This document shows, in pieces, positions 50,601 to 63,562 of a stretch of 64,000 nt of DNA. Both the position numbers and the translations under genes were made by a program. This stretch comes from Meandrina meandrites. Its lineage: Eukaryota; Cnidaria; Anthozoa; Scleractinia; Meandrinidae. Under the pieces are notes generated by a model. That model worked only from the letters and a program-made list of their open reading frames with translations, made no database searches and was not told the DNA's origin. Numbering within the stretch: the first letter of the stretch is position 1; each line of letters opens with the position of its first letter. The stretch spans positions 26,584,972 to 26,648,971 of the forward strand of contig OY855914.1 of assembly GCA_963693305.1 (NCBI GenBank). The letters are read 5' to 3'.

Positions 50601-53600
50601 GCCTCGTCTCGATCAGTCAGTTATTTTACATGCCGCAACGTAAAATCCATCTACCCAATGCTTTGGTTTATTTCAGGTTTGTTCCCAGGCAGCTGTCGTG
50701 GTATGGTGCATTTCTAGTGAAAGCTTTTCCCCTGGACATGAGTCAGTACGCCAGGCTGTTTAATTCAACACGGATTCCAGAGCTGAAGAAAGACAGGCTT
50801 GCTACATATGAGAGTGGACGGCATATGCTTGTAATGAGAAAGGGAAATTTTTACGTGTTTGATACAATTACAACGGATGGTAAGATATAAGTTGCTCAAA
50901 ACGTATTTTCTCCACACTAATTCCTTCGCATTTCTTCAGTATTAGTTATAAGGATTTCGCGGTTCACCAAGACAAAATACCCCACAAGCAACGTAGACAG
51001 AAGCCAGCCACAGGCCTTTCTATCGAGTGTCTAGTATAATCAGGAATGGGTTTTGTGTTAATTTACGACGCTCTGTGATTGGCTTTGAAAACCTTGCGTC
51101 ACGTTCTCAACCAATCAGATGACAAATTGAAAACAAACGCGGCTTGGTCACGTGTGTTTTCCCGCGCTTTGCTTCTTTTTCGTTCATTGTGTTGTTTAAG
51201 TTTGTTTTGATTGGCAAATTTATGATTTCCTTGGTTTTCGACATTTAAATTATGGAAACCACTCTATAGTGCTTGGGATATTTTGGATACGAAATGGATT
51301 CAGATTCAACCTTAAAAAGTTGAAGACAATGTCCTCATTGCTCTCGTTTTCATCGTCGCCATTGGTTGTTAACGTCTCTCTAATGGTTTCTTATCATTTC
51401 TTAGTGTAACTCTACAGTGCCAAACCGTTATTGTTGGGCTTCCTGATATCTTTTTAAGCTTTGTTGAACATGTTCATGAAGCTATTTCTGGTCTTGTTTT
51501 GTTTCAGGTCACATAGTTCCAACTGCAACGATTTATCAAAATCTGAAGTATATCTTAGACGACCCCACCCCTCCCCCCAACTTCCCAGTCGCCGCTCTGA
51601 CGTCAGAAAATCGTGACACGTGGGCGAGCATGCGTCACGCGCTGGAAGCCATTCCAGGTAACGAGGAGGTACTTCAGTTGATTGACAGCGCTGTGTTTGT
51701 TCTCTGCCTGGATGATCATGATGTTGACAATGTAGCGGATGTCACCAGGACGTTTCTACATGGCGACGGCAAAAACAGGTGAGGGACGTTTATGTTAAAA
51801 CTGGATCGCGTTGAAGAAAACAAATATACAAAAACAACAAACAAAACTGAGGCAAAAGCAAGCTGTTAATTTTATGAACAAAATTAAACTATTAGATTCT
51901 ATTTAATAAACCGTTGTGCTGTGTCGATGCAAAGAAACACTTTGTTGATTGTTAAGGCCGGTTTACACGCTACGATTTGTCGGCCCGATGTGGCCGAGAT
52001 CTAATAAGAAATGAGTGCGCAGTTAAAAAATTATACGCCCGATTTTTAATAATCTGTTGCAGTGCCACAGATTTTAGAAATCGATTTAAATCCTCGCAAT
52101 TCAAATAAGGTAAAGAAATAGTAGGGTGTAAATTTGCTTTTTCGAATGAGCCAACTGATCGTAGTGTGTAAATAAGCCTTCATCTAAAGTTGATACGTGT
52201 AATTAACCACCGTAGCAAATATGGAACGACAATATCTTGGGCTTTAGCCCTACAGAGCAACAGCAAGGCGAAACGATTTGAAAGTGAGTGAGAATTGACA
52301 TCATCATCATCGCTTGTCAAACAAACGAAAATCTCATCATATAACATAAAAATTTCAGCACGTTCACACTCTTTTTACTCTTGATGTGAGTTTGTTCTTA
52401 TTTTCGTTTAACAGGTGGTTTGACAAGTCATTCCAGCTGATCATTTGCAAAGACGGAAAAGCAGCGGTGAATTTTGAACATGCCTGGGGAGATGGCGTAG
52501 CTGTTTTGCGTTTCTTTAATGAGGTAATAAAACAAGCACTCAGTACACAGTGCAAAGATGCCGTGTGTTCAATCAGTCAGAAGGACGAAAACAAATCCTA
52601 AAATTGACCTACCTGTAGTTTGTAGTGCTTGGCAGTGGTTGCATGTTTCCCGCGCTTGGCAGTGGTTGTATGTTTTCCCGCGCGTGGCAGTGGTTGCATA
52701 TTTTCCCGCGCTTGGCACCCGGGGGAGGGGGGGGGGGGTATTCCCATATATGGGCTATATAGGTATGTGCCGCGGGATAGGGTATGTTTTTTGAGGTTCT
52801 CGGTCCTTAAATAGGGTATCACTTTTGTTCCTTTTGGCATTGTGTTCCCGGTGTGATCCTTAGATAGGGTACCTAAATTCTATCAGCTCAAATAAACGCC
52901 CAGCTAAACGAAAAAAAATGGTCTGTTAAAACTGAAGCGATTTTGAAAGATTTGAGCTTTGCCGTGCGCGGTTAGCCGTTATTTGAGTCGTCACGCAATG
53001 CTTCTCTTTCCCTTGAATAGGGTGTCAATTTTCAGGTTTGGGCCTTAGAAAGGGTATTAATTTTCGTTTTCTTTATCCTTAAATAGGGTCAGGGTTTGAG
53101 AACGTTCGCGGCACACCCCTATCCGAAATTTAGGGGAGTACCCCCCCCGGGGGGGGGGGGGGGGGGCTTGGCAGTGGTTGCATGTTTTCCCGCGCTCTGC
53201 TCCCGTTTTAAGGCGGTGGGAAACTTGGACATATTGTTGCTCATGATGTTTTCTTAGGCGAGCAAACGAAAAAAAAAACATTTGTTGCGGACACAAAATG
53301 CGTCTGAAAGAACTCAGAGACATTTTTTTGTGTCTCCGGCGCAAATTTTGTGTCCGGAACAAGTGTTCACAGACGGTCCGAGGTTGCCTGCTCTTACTCG
53401 CTCTTACTCTGAGAATGAAGCTAGTTTCTCTGGATCTGGAATCTTAGGGTCAATATTTGTTTACGAGAGTCCGTTTATCCCATGCAGGTCTTCAAAGACA
53501 GCACCACTCGCCCTGCCTGCACCCCAGCAAGCGCTCAAAACTTCAGCGCCGAGACGACCGTGAGAAGACTCGATTTTAACTTGAACCCGGAAATAGAGAG

Positions 53601-55588
53601 AGGGATCTACGCCGCAAAGGAAAAATTTGACAATACGGTGAAAGGACTAGACATCGCCGAACTTCAAGTTCCCACGTATGGCAAAAATTACATCAAAAGC
53701 AAGAATCTTAGTCCGGATGCAGTCATGCAGCTGGCGTTTCAGGTGAGAAGAAGTACATTTTCTTGGGTTTTGAATGGATAACTATATATTACGATACATT
53801 TCGGACGCTGAACAACACTTAAAGCCCTTGAAGATTTATGAATATTTCTTATTGACAAAGTGCGATTACTGTACTGGAAAAATATCGACCGAAGTTGTCA
53901 GATGTACAAAAATGGCATCGAGCGTTTACGAAAAAGAAATGTGCAGCGCTGTTATCTGCACAGTTTGGTCACGAGTATGCTTGGTCATTAAGACATTTAT
54001 TACATAATTAATGATAAAAAAAATGGCCGATATTTGAGGAGGTCACAGTAGAAGGCAAGAGAGAAATTAGTTCAGTCTCTTCTGTTCGAGTTTGCTTGAG
54101 TTGTGAAGCATAAACCATGTATAAGGGGTACGGAAGGGAATGCTTGCGTAGCGCGAGAAAGCGCGAAAATAGATCGCCAGAAAGCGCGATCGTGGTAGCA
54201 TTTCATCTTTTTTATAATGTAGTTATTATATTCTCTTTCTAGATGGCTTTCTTTCGTCAAAACGGCAAGTTTGTTCCTACGTACGAGTCCTGCAGCACAG
54301 CGGCGTTTAAACACGGACGAACAGAGACCATCAGGCCAGCGTCCAATGCTACTGTAGCATGCGCAGAAGCTTTCCAAAAATCGCACCGGGCGGGAGTGGA
54401 GGAGATGACGGAGAGAATTCGGCGAGCTGCTGACTGGCATTCAAAACTCACTAAAGAGGCTGCCATGGGTAAGTACGGATGCTCGAACTAGACAAGACTG
54501 ATAATGTTTGGGAACAACTAGTTTTCAGTTGTTTGGGTTGGCTGCGATTTTCGGTTCGGTTGGTTTGGTTAATTAACTCGATGTCAAACGCTCGTTCGTC
54601 AAACGCTCGCTTTACCCTTTTTCAGGGTGAAAGAACAAGAATTTCCCTCACTACAACCAAATACGGTGCCTCCGGCGATAAAAGATCTGCTCAATATACC
54701 GGCGTTCTGTTCCCATACACGTTGTTAGTAACTGTAGTCGGGCTGAAGAAAATCGTTCGTTAGCATAACCTAGTGACCCACTACTAGGCAAACATGCAAT
54801 CTCATTGGCGACGCAAGAGCGGTCTAATTTTCGTTAGACTGCCCTGGGAGCGCGCGCAAGTAAAATTGCCGAAATCAAAAATCAAAACTATGACTGAACC
54901 ACTTTCACTGAACTTTTTGTCGAATAGATCGGCATCTGGGTTATGCTAAACAATCAGACGTCTCGCCTTCGTCCCTCTCTTTACCCCTCGCCAACTATCA
55001 GCCGATTGAAACCTCGAGTTCGCCGTCTAATTGCTAATTATACCGTGGACTTCGTTATAAAGGGGTTCGACTGTAAAATCATTTGATTGCAATAGATCAC
55101 TTCCGAACAGCTATCAACCCTTTCAACCAAAAAGTTTTGGAAACGTTTGACTTGGACCACTTCGAACCAGCCAAAAAGGATTGCGTTTAAAATTATTTTC
55201 CTCGGTAGAGTACAACCCTAATATTTCTCTTTTCTTTATTATTTTTTTTTTCGTAGGTCAAGGTTTCGATCGTCATCTGTTCGCGTTGCGCCTCCTGGCG
55301 GAGTCCAGTGGTAAAGTCCCGGATGTCTTCCAGGATCCAGCCTACAAACAAATCAATCACATCATTCTCTCCACAAGCACGCTGTCCAGTCCCGCACTGA
55401 TGCTTGGGGGATTCGGTCCCGTTGTGCGGGACGGGTTTGGAGTGGGATACGGGATCCAAGATGATTGGCTTGGATGTAACGTGACCAGCTACCCGCCTGA
55501 TAGAGATGTAGGAGGCTTTTTAGAATGTGTTCGACACAGTTTAGAAGATATTTATTGCGTTCTGGAAGGAAAAAATTTCAAGGAATGA
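47679..55588 (+). CDS. CPT2: Carnitine O-palmitoyltransferase 2, mitochondrial (first exon unresolved)
   Basis: Transfers long-chain acyl groups from carnitine to CoA on the matrix face of the inner mitochondrial membrane. Exons: 47679..47884, 48785..48844, 48962..49065, 49833..49966, 50677..50879, 51508..51778, 52415..52523, 53488..53742, 54243..54468, 55257..55588. GT/AG and phases agree, giving 632 residues; human CPT2 has 658, so only the N-terminal targeting exon is missing. Hallmarks: [14 protein letters not shown] at the start, [37 protein letters not shown], the catalytic His in [17 protein letters not shown] (exon 52415..52523), [20 protein letters not shown] and the STSTLSSPA motif near the end. 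GPWYDM and FPLDMSQY distinguish CPT2 from carnitine acetyl- and octanoyltransferases. The stop is at 55586..55588. Introns contain MITE pairs, a SINE fragment and a G-rich repeat. No break was seen in the resolved exons. Confidence 0.95.
49381..49640 (+). mobile_element. 5'-truncated SINE in a CPT2 intron
   Basis: Carries the family core (ttcttgggcaagatactttt, aggtgaataaatgggtaccg, taggccactaggctcatat) but only a few bases of the tRNA-like head (cttagtaagcac). A poly-G run of about 20 interrupts it at 49529..49549. Confidence 0.85.
50231..50423. mobile_element. MITE in CPT2 intron, copy 1
   Basis: Ends gttataacccagagacc and gatcagtctctgggttatgc are inverted. The body (aggcaaactcgcaatctcat, then gtaaaattgcc) is shared with the element at 54766..54948. 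Confidence 0.8.
52625..53200. mobile_element. Minisatellite interrupted by a G-rich repeat element, CPT2 intron
   Basis: A unit of about 29 bases (cttggcagtggttgcatgtt plus ttcccgcg) occurs three times at 52625..52717 and once more at 53166..53200. Between them is an insertion with C/G-rich ends (cccgggggagggg... and ...cccccccggggggg) containing gggctatataggtatgtgcc and repeated taaatagggt-type motifs. Both sides read cttgg, a possible target duplication. Similar G-rich repeats are, from memory, common in coral genomes. Confidence 0.72.
54766..54948. mobile_element. MITE in CPT2 intron, copy 2
   Basis: Ends agcataacctagtgaccc and gcatctgggttatgct. The body is collinear with the element at 50231..50423, with moderate divergence. 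It lies in the last intron of CPT2. Confidence 0.8.
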
Positions 55589-55617
55589 GCCGCGAACTGT
55601 ACACTAAATAACAGACA

Positions 55618-55623
55618 ATTAAA
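55618..55623 (+). promoter_or_regulatory. Possible CPT2 polyadenylation signal (ATTAAA)
   Basis: The common variant hexamer ATTAAA lies 29 bases after the CPT2 stop codon. No AATAAA was seen nearby. The 3' UTR would be very short. Confidence 0.45.
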
Positions 55624-58466
55624 ACTTTTCTTGGCAGTTTGATGTCTTTTGGTGGAAACGCCGTTTTACTCTCCGCCTGCCTATAAGCTCAATGCAAACT
55701 GGAATGATAGCCATTGCGTACTTGACTATTAAATTGGTCCAATACGGTTTATGACTGCAGTACGCTTCGTTACACAATTTTTGCTTAAATGGTTAGCGTC
55801 TTCTCTTTCGCAGTACTAACGTTCAACTCAGTGTTTGTATTCATGTCAACTCAGGCGCAGTATTACTGTTGTTTACCTTAAGCGCGTTAAATTAAATACA
55901 CCATTCTCCTTCAATGTGAGTGACTGCTACGCCGAACTCTTCCAATTTTTGAACCAGCATGACAGTAAAATCTTTTTTGAAAAACAAAAACATTGTATCC
56001 CATTGTCTGTCGATGAAGTTATATTCTTGACATTTTATAGATTGGTGATGAAGTCGCTGGCCGAATTCTCCGCGACTATAAGAAAATACTGTGCACCAGT
56101 GATCGTCAGAGAGTAGAACCGCACTCTATTTTCGACCTATCTAGCCATATTGTGAGTCACAAAAACATTTCGATATACTATTGCCAATTGACTACTTCGT
56201 TAGATCTATGAGTTCTACAAAGAATGCAAAGAAGTGTAAAAATTTGCTTGGCTCTAACCAGTAAAATAATGGAAGACACTCATAGAAACAAGCGGGAGAT
56301 TCGCATACTATAGCACAAGTTTTCAGTGTATTTATAGAATGTCACTGACACGAGAGAGAGTGTTCATTAATCACTGCTGAGAAAGGCCTTTTTCTAAGTC
56401 GCACATGCAGGGCTAAGCACTTAACAACATGCAACAACGCAGAGAGATCAGCAACCAGAAGGTGCAAAGATCTACTTGAACTTTATTATCTAATCGAAGA
56501 GCAGTACAGCAAGTAACAAATTAGACTGTTGCCATCCTGAGCCAGCGCGCGTAGCAAGCGCGAAAGGCGTTTTTTCCTATGTTTTTCTCACTCGCGCCCC
56601 AAACTTTCGTACACCTCTAGAGAATATACAACGACTGCTAAACAGACTATCCAGGGACCGCGGAGGGGGAGGGGCTGGTAGGGCTATAGCCCTACCACGT
56701 TTTTGCTTGGGTTGATTTTTTAGCGCTCCAGATGCCAGGAATAATGTACAAATTTTACAAACGCTACTGTTTTTGCATATGCGCTTCGTGAAGTCAAAGG
56801 CTCGGCACTGCTGCGCTGCAGAGCCGCAAGAGAAACTTTGGCAACTTCCAAAAGTAGCAAGCTTAGGCAGTTTTATTTAATATATTTACTGCATTGGAAG
56901 GTATACTAAGTGGGGACAGCTATGTTATATTTGTTGGGGTTGTAAATATGATGGCGCACAAATGCATGATAAATGGCAGAACAGTGAGCCCAAATGCTTG
57001 TTTGTCTTGGCCAGATTGTTTAGCCCTACCACTTTAAAATGGTCTCCGGGGTCCCTGCTATCCTAACAACTACTACTAATGACAACTTGAACTGTCGGAC
57101 TACAATTTCCATTATTTAGCGACAAGCTTACTGTAGTACTAATTTTACAGACATGTTTGGATTCCAAAAACTCTGGAAGAGTTGTTTTCCGCATAGATCT
57201 CTGCCACAAACAGTAAGCTGATGTTGTTGTTTTAATATGAGAACGATCTTATCGTTATACAAAAACTTGACTTTTTGTGGTGGTCTCGGTAGGTCAAGTA
57301 GAATACACAAACATGCCTAAATTAGTGACTAGAATGGATACTCCAAAATCAGAAATCCGCTGGGAGACTAGAAACCAAGCACTTCATTGAACTTGCGGTT
57401 AGTTCCACTCTGGTTTGCCTGTAGTTAGCTATTATTTCTTGGTTAGCGTAGCACAATATGCAGAAATGGGCTCCTATCTCCCAGCGGTTTTCTGATTTTG
57501 GAGTATCCATTCTAGTGACGATCGTATGTCTATACATGGGATACTTACTCTAAATAGTTTCGTATTTGTATGACACAATCACCATTCTAACAAGTAACAA
57601 CACTTCACATAATCTGACGCTGCACTTACATTTGCCTTGTGTTTCCCGCGAATGTGGGAGGGTTGCAATATGACAACCAATGGCCAAATCAGTAAAAGCT
57701 GCGAACAGCTTTTGAACGTTATTTTTAAAATAACTATTGATGCAGATAGTTGTAATGAACCCTGTATTGGCTGGCTACTGCACGTTTTATCTATCCAGCA
57801 AGAAAAATACTACGCGCGCCTGTAATCAGAAGTACTTCACGTAGTAAGAATATAACGAAACGGCCGGGGAGAACACAAATACGCTCGTTTATTTACTATT
57901 GACGACCGGCGTCAAACCACTGATAAAAAAAAAATAAACTAAATAACAAAATATATAAGTACTCATTCGAGGAACGTTGATAATATAAAAGACATCGAAT
58001 AAAACAACATTATGCATTCAAAGATTACTTAAATTGACTGTTCCTACCTGTTATCGAGTATGCATTACTTTGCTCTTACAGCGTTATCAAGTGACATTGC
58101 TTATCTCAGCCTAATATTGCGTGTGGCCTGCGAACTGGTCGTAATTTCCCGCCCAGCCACATTTCACCTATTTTTATTGGATTAAAGAAATTGTTAACGT
58201 GTTATAGTATATTGAAATTGTACATCGGAAAATAAGAAAATGGTTTTTGGGCAGGCATAAAATGCCGTCGCCCTGTGTACTTAAAGGTAATATCGCCTCG
58301 TTCTATACTACTCCTTTTTTATGTTATTTTAAAGTAAAGTCTAAAGCGATATATTCACAAGTTTTTATTTTTTTTTTGTTATTTTGTTTGGTTTTTCGTC
58401 CTTTTTTGTTTTTGTTTTTTCTTATTTTTCTTATTTTTGTTTTGTTTTTATTTCTGTAATTGAGTA
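55624..58466. other. Intergenic region between CPT2 and the HSPA12-like gene
   Basis: The two genes converge here. The region holds repeat blocks at about 56645..57060 (gggaccgcggagggggagg near the left, a matching gtccctgc end and an internal tagggctatagcccta palindrome) and a MITE at 57325..57519. Open frames at 55835..56116 and 57637..57825 have no recognisable similarity. Confidence 0.55.
57325..57519. mobile_element. MITE with about 43-bp terminal inverted repeats
   Basis: gtgactagaatggatactcc at the left and its complement ggagtatccattctagtgac at the right; the arms continue through ccgctgggaga / tctcccagcgg. The centre is non-coding. Confidence 0.87.
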
Positions 58467-58493
58467 AGCTTTATTTAAGTCACATCTTTATTC
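58466..58493 (-). promoter_or_regulatory. Possible polyadenylation signals of the HSPA12-like gene
   Basis: Two AATAAA hexamers on the minus strand (tttatt on the plus strand, near 58470 and 58488), about 325-345 bases after the stop codon. Position is plausible but unproven. Confidence 0.35.
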
Positions 58494-58812
58494 TGCACTA
58501 ACCTTTCTGGACCTTTCGGAGCGTTTTTTGCGTTGTGAACTTTTAGTCGAGACTTTGAAAAGTAGTCTGGACCTAACGGGTGCGGACACGCCGTTTTTTG
58601 TCAGCACTTTACTACGGGCTGTGCATGGACCTTTTCATGGAAAATATTCTGTGAGACATTCAACGTTACACGGTAATACTGACAGTACAGCTACTGAACT
58701 ACTTAAAAAAATTCTTCATATAAATAAAATGCCCATGAGACGCGTTTCATAATGTAATTATGAACACTTCAGTCTTCTTTCTCATTTTACTGTCGTTCTG
58801 TCAAGGTTTCGT

Positions 58813-61152
58813 TTAGGACGCCGGCTGTGACAGAAAGTCGATGTAAGTGGTCGCTTCTTTGTTCGTCTCCATGTCAACTCCCACCACTTTTAATTCTGTT
58901 CCGAAGAACAGCCTCAGCTCTATGGAACGATCTGTACCCTTGGATGTGTCAGGACTTTCCACGGAGATGTAACCAGGAAGCTTTCTGACTCCCGCGTCTG
59001 TGATGTAAACGACATCTGGATTACTAGAAGTGTAAAAACTAAAACCAATTTGTGTCTGATTCTTTCTAACTGGACAGTAACGGGATGTTTTCTTACTCTT
59101 GCCAATCTCTACTTTTTCGTTTTCTCTTGCCAAAACAGAGAAAATGTCGCTGCACATTGCTTCGCCCTCGATGATTTTCAGCTTTTCTAACTTGTGGACA
59201 CCCGGCAAAAATGACTTGTAGATGTCCGTACCATATGTTTCAGAAAGGCATCGCTCCACCACAATATGCGGTCGCTTTCCAAACATCACTGCGCCCTTTA
59301 CAACTGCTGTTTGGGCATCATGCGGGATAAGGATGCTGTACTGGCTTTCAAACTCTTTTCTTATTCTGGCCTGAAGAAGAGGAGACTCAGAAAAACCACC
59401 AACCAGGAACAAAAGCTTGATACCTCTAAGTGCATTGTCCTTCAGAAGTTTCTTTAGATGTCTGACAATGGACTCGATAGCTGGCTGAAACAAGTGCTTG
59501 ACAATGTTTGGCCCGAGACACAAGTAGTCTTTCGAGATTTTGACTTCCTCGACTCTGTATTGTGGCCATAGATTTTGCCTGATGACGGAATTGAAATCTT
59601 CCCCGTTCTCATGTCTCAAGAGATTGATGAAGTTAGCTGGGAGTCTGATCCTTGTTAGCTCTCCTGTCACAGCACGGTCTGAGCGCTTCTTGACTTCAAA
59701 ATCATTCATCAGCTCCAACCAGTCCGAAGGATGAGAACGACGAAATCCATTCATGAACACCTTTCCAAATATCTTCTCCAGCAGAACTTCAAACTCTTTG
59801 TCGACTTTCGTGCCTCCATAGTCTCCACCAGTAGCGTGATAGATTTCTTTGATAGTATCTCCTTCAGCAATCTCATGGGCTGTGACATCCATTGTTCCAC
59901 CTGAAATATTTAACAATTATTCGTCGACGGTTTAACATATGATACGCGCGAATATCTTGCGAGGTGCGCAAATCCTGATATATCAATTTGGGTTACACGA
60001 GGCGAATTATACTAGCTTGCACTTTTATATTTAGAATGTCTATACTCTTAAAATCACAACTTGTTAATCAGCAATTATTGGACAAGGTTGAGCAAAATAT
60101 CGTGATTTCTTAGTGGCGAGCAGATCAATTGGATGCGGTGCGGTCTGGTGAGATGTGATGGGTAGTGGCGTGGTGTCGTGTCATGTGGTGTGGGGTGGGG
60201 TGGGGTGGGATGTGCATGGTGTCCTGAGGTGTGGCGTAGCGTATTAGCTGAAACTTGGCGAGCGAAAGTGTTTTTACGGGGGTTTCAATCGTGGTCAATG
60301 TTATTCTTGGTTGCCAACATGCCATCAAGTGCTGAAGGTTTGAGGGAAGTGCGCTATTCCTATTTATCTATATTTAACAAACAGATTCCATTTTGCCGTG
60401 CGTCTGTTCAGTTAAAGATCACAGATGACAACAAAATGTGGTGAAGAACACATTAGAACAAAAGTCACCGATATTCTTAACACATTTTGACCGGCGTTTT
60501 CTGTGATCTATAAGTGGTGATCTTTGATTTCCTGGCAATAAAGTGATGCTCTTACCACGCCTTATGCTAATTTCAGACGAACCCATACTTAAGCGGCCAA
60601 CTTTTGGTGAGAATGCCACTTTCCATTTCCCCAAAGGTGCTCACTTAATAGGGGTTCGACTGTATTTTTCTTGTTAATTTGGAGTCTCTTAAAACTATGG
60701 ATTTGGAACTTACCCAAATCGCCCTGCATACTGACTCAATTAAAAGTGGTTCGCAAAATGTAAAGCGAAGGTCAGAGTAACCTAAGGACATGGCCTCTCG
60801 GCTTGAGAGTAGATATGATGGAGGAAACTCAAGAATTAGAGGCAAACGTAAAATATATATGCGGCCAAAATAAGCTTTAAATTTCCTAACGAAGATGGGT
60901 TAAAACTGTAGAATTAACTGCATAACTGTAATGTCACTAAAGAAAGTTTGAATGTACTGAAGCTGGATTTTTACCTCCGTTATCAATCACGAGGTACCGT
61001 GTTGCTGTGGGAACTAAAGTGTCTTTGACTACTTCTTCGCCGTTTTTTTCCACAAACTCCCTCAGTTTGCGCTGTCTGCAGTACACTGCTGCAGCTTCTG
61101 GTTCCAAAGCGATAAACAATTGACTTGAATCTCTTGACGAAGAAAGGCCAGC
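58813..61152 (-). CDS. HSPA12-like: Heat shock 70 kDa protein 12-type (HSPA12A/B-like), C-terminal exons only
   Basis: Two exons: 60975..61152 (starts AGLSSSRDSSQLFIALEPEA, ends IDNG) and 58813..59900 (starts GGTMDVTAHEI, stop TAA at 58813..58815). They join in phase, giving 421 residues. Features of the HSPA12 ATPase domain: ALEPEAAAVYC, the phosphate motif DNGGGTMDV across the junction, ATGGDYGGTKVD, LVGGFSESPLLQ (adenosine motif) and the final segment FFGTELKVVGVDMETN. There is no Hsp70 substrate-binding domain, as expected for HSPA12. Human HSPA12A has 675 residues, so about 230 N-terminal residues, including the first phosphate loop, are missing. No candidate exon was found up to 64000, so the 5' part is either further right or lost. 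HSPA12-type genes are often numerous in invertebrates, so orthology to A or B cannot be set. Confidence 0.9.
60130..60240. repeat. G/T-rich simple repeat in the HSPA12-like intron
   Basis: Degenerate ggtgtggtg and gggtggggtgggg runs inside the intron between the two recognised exons. Confidence 0.7.
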
Positions 61153-63400
61153 CTGAAAAATACATTATCCGCTAAAATGAAGTGGCGTTTCTCCATTACC
61201 AAGGTTTGCATTGATACGCGATGATCGAAATCGAAACGCCCACGGAACGTTTGTAAGGTTTCCATCAGCTCCAAAATAAGACGTTCTTATAAAAAGGAAT
61301 TTATCGCACGCACTTTGAAGCTACAGGCATTTTCTTTCATGGGAAATTTTGATTGTCCGGTTTTTTATTTTGCGGTCACGAAAGGACGCTTCTGATTCAT
61401 TGCTTCCTTGCTTGTTTGCTAAATGAGCGTCACCTGTGAATGGTAGTACCAGCTAAAAGAATTCGCTGCAAAGAAATCACCCCTAGCTTGATTGAAGAGA
61501 GTTCCATGCCGGAACATGGCGCAACTCAGTTTGCTCTTTGCCCACCTGCTTGCTTGCGTTTCGTTTTCTAGTATTTTTATGAACACTCGCTCTCTAAGTT
61601 CATGCGCTTGAAATTCGTATCTTCTCCCGTTGTCATTTATCTTGATCACTCAAAAGATGTATCGAGTAAAAGAAGCTCATTTGTTGGACTTTTCGTTATG
61701 GTGCGGTTATTTAATACAAAGATCTATTTCAGTTAATTTTTTTGGTCGGACTGTTGAAACTTTATTTCTTGTTTTAGATCATTAATCGGTGCTGGTTAGG
61801 CGCTATAATAACACTAGTAAGAAAATAGCATTTTTTATGTTACAGTTTCATTGTAATCCCTGACGCTGGATATCATTTCTAAAGTTGGTGAATTTAGATT
61901 GAAAACGTTCAAATACTGTGATTTTGTAACTTCGCTCATTTTACTCAGTTGCGTTACCTATGAAAAAAGAAAAAAAATGATTATGTAACTTTAAATCCAC
62001 TGTCCAATTTCGTAAGTCCGCCACTTTTCCATCCTTTATGGGGAGGCGACCGGCATTTCCGGTCTGGGGATCATTTGCGGTACAATCAAGGGATCATCTC
62101 CAGTCCTGGGATCATTTGCGGTCCAATTTGGGGATCGTCTGCGGTCTCGGGATCATTTGCGGGCGGGGAACATTTGCGGGCCTGTACAGATCACTCGTCC
62201 GAAACGTTGATGGAAACCCCTTCAAACTTTGATTGACGGAAATCTTGGAAACGTTTCCGCGGGTGTTTTGATTTCGATCATCGCGTATTAATGCAAACGG
62301 TGGTAAAATATGCAAACAATAACGACGACTAGTGGGATCCGCGTACTCTGCATGCACCAGCAATGTCTGCACACCCGTTTTTATTGACCTACCGAGCTAC
62401 ACAACGAATATTCTTGTATTTTGATTTTTTATTTACTTTACTTCTCATGTCTCACATTACTTTTCCATCCCTGTTTTCCCAAGCTTTCAACATCGAGTTT
62501 ACACTTTTCTGAAGGCACCCTCTTGGTATTCCACTGAGTCTGCATTTGCCGCCCTCCCTGACGAAAGAGTAAATTACCAGGTCAGTGTCCAGTTTCTTAC
62601 AGCCAAGGGGCTGGAGAAACCCCAAAGTTTGCAATTCCCGGTTATATTTTCCATATTCTTCAAGCACCGAAAGAAGCATATGGGTTAAAACTTCGTTGCC
62701 GGCGAAGTTTTAGAGCGAGTGAGACCGATTAAAGCGAATTTTGAGCTTCTTTCAGCCGGGCTGTCGTGGGTTTATCGAGCGACGGTAAGAGTTAACTAAA
62801 CAAAACAGTCGCTTTAATTCCGGTTTAAATGTTTTAAAAAGTCATTAAACATCACATAACAACAAATGATGTGAAATGTAACTTTACTGCCTGTTTGCTA
62901 TATTTTCGTTCGATATCAATCCTTAATCAAATATATTTTGCCGCTGCCACAGGCCCCATGTGAATATAACGGTTAGCAAGCTAACCTTTATAAGGGGGTG
63001 GAAACCAGTCCTCATACGGATAAGCTTTTTGCACAGGTTTGTTCCGTTAAAGATTTCTCCAAGAGTTTCAAGTCACGGCCATATTTGGAACGTCTGGTGG
63101 CCAGAAGAGAAAGGAAAACTCAAATGACGTATAGTTTCGAAAATTAAAATCAGCGCAAATAGATAAAGAGCGTCGTTTTATATGAAATTCGCGGTATTAT
63201 AGAAGTTATAGCATAACAAACGCCCGTAGTTACAGACTTTTTCAGTAGTGTTTCTCTTTTTCGTGTAAACGGTAACTGCATTCGTCAGATTATAAAGGAG
63301 TCTATGTTATCTTTAAATTCGTAAAAAAAAAACCTCTACCTTCTTTCCTCCGAGTGTTGGGGATTTCAAATTCTAACGCGTGGTTTGGTACTAGCACTAG
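61153..63400. other. Region upstream of the recognised HSPA12-like exons
   Basis: Probably intron or 5' flank of the HSPA12-like gene. A small array of a ggatcatttgcggtc-type unit lies at 62040..62190 (about six degenerate units, roughly 16-30 bases apart). A minus-strand open frame at 62452..62679 (75 codons, MLLSVLEEYGKYN...) and one at 61419..61649 have ordinary composition but no family I recognise, and neither matches the expected HSPA12 N-terminus. Confidence 0.45.
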
Positions 63401-63420
63401 TTATGCATGTGCAATGATTT

Positions 63421-63461
63421 AAAAAACAAACAAACAAACAAACAAACAAACAAACAAAAAT
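63421..63461. repeat. (AAAC)n microsatellite
   Basis: About nine uninterrupted caaa units. Confidence 0.93.
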
Positions 63462-63562
63462 ACCCTCTCAAGCAATCCCTTAGCGACTGCTCTGGATCTG
63501 CAGATAATATAAGATGCACCACTCTCTCCTCCCCAAATTAATGAAATTCTGTTCTTCGGGGT

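Noticed and set aside
62452..62679. Possible HSPA12 N-terminal exon
   Set aside because: The translation has none of the Hsp70 phosphate-loop or IDFGTT-like motifs and no clear acceptor/donor pair.
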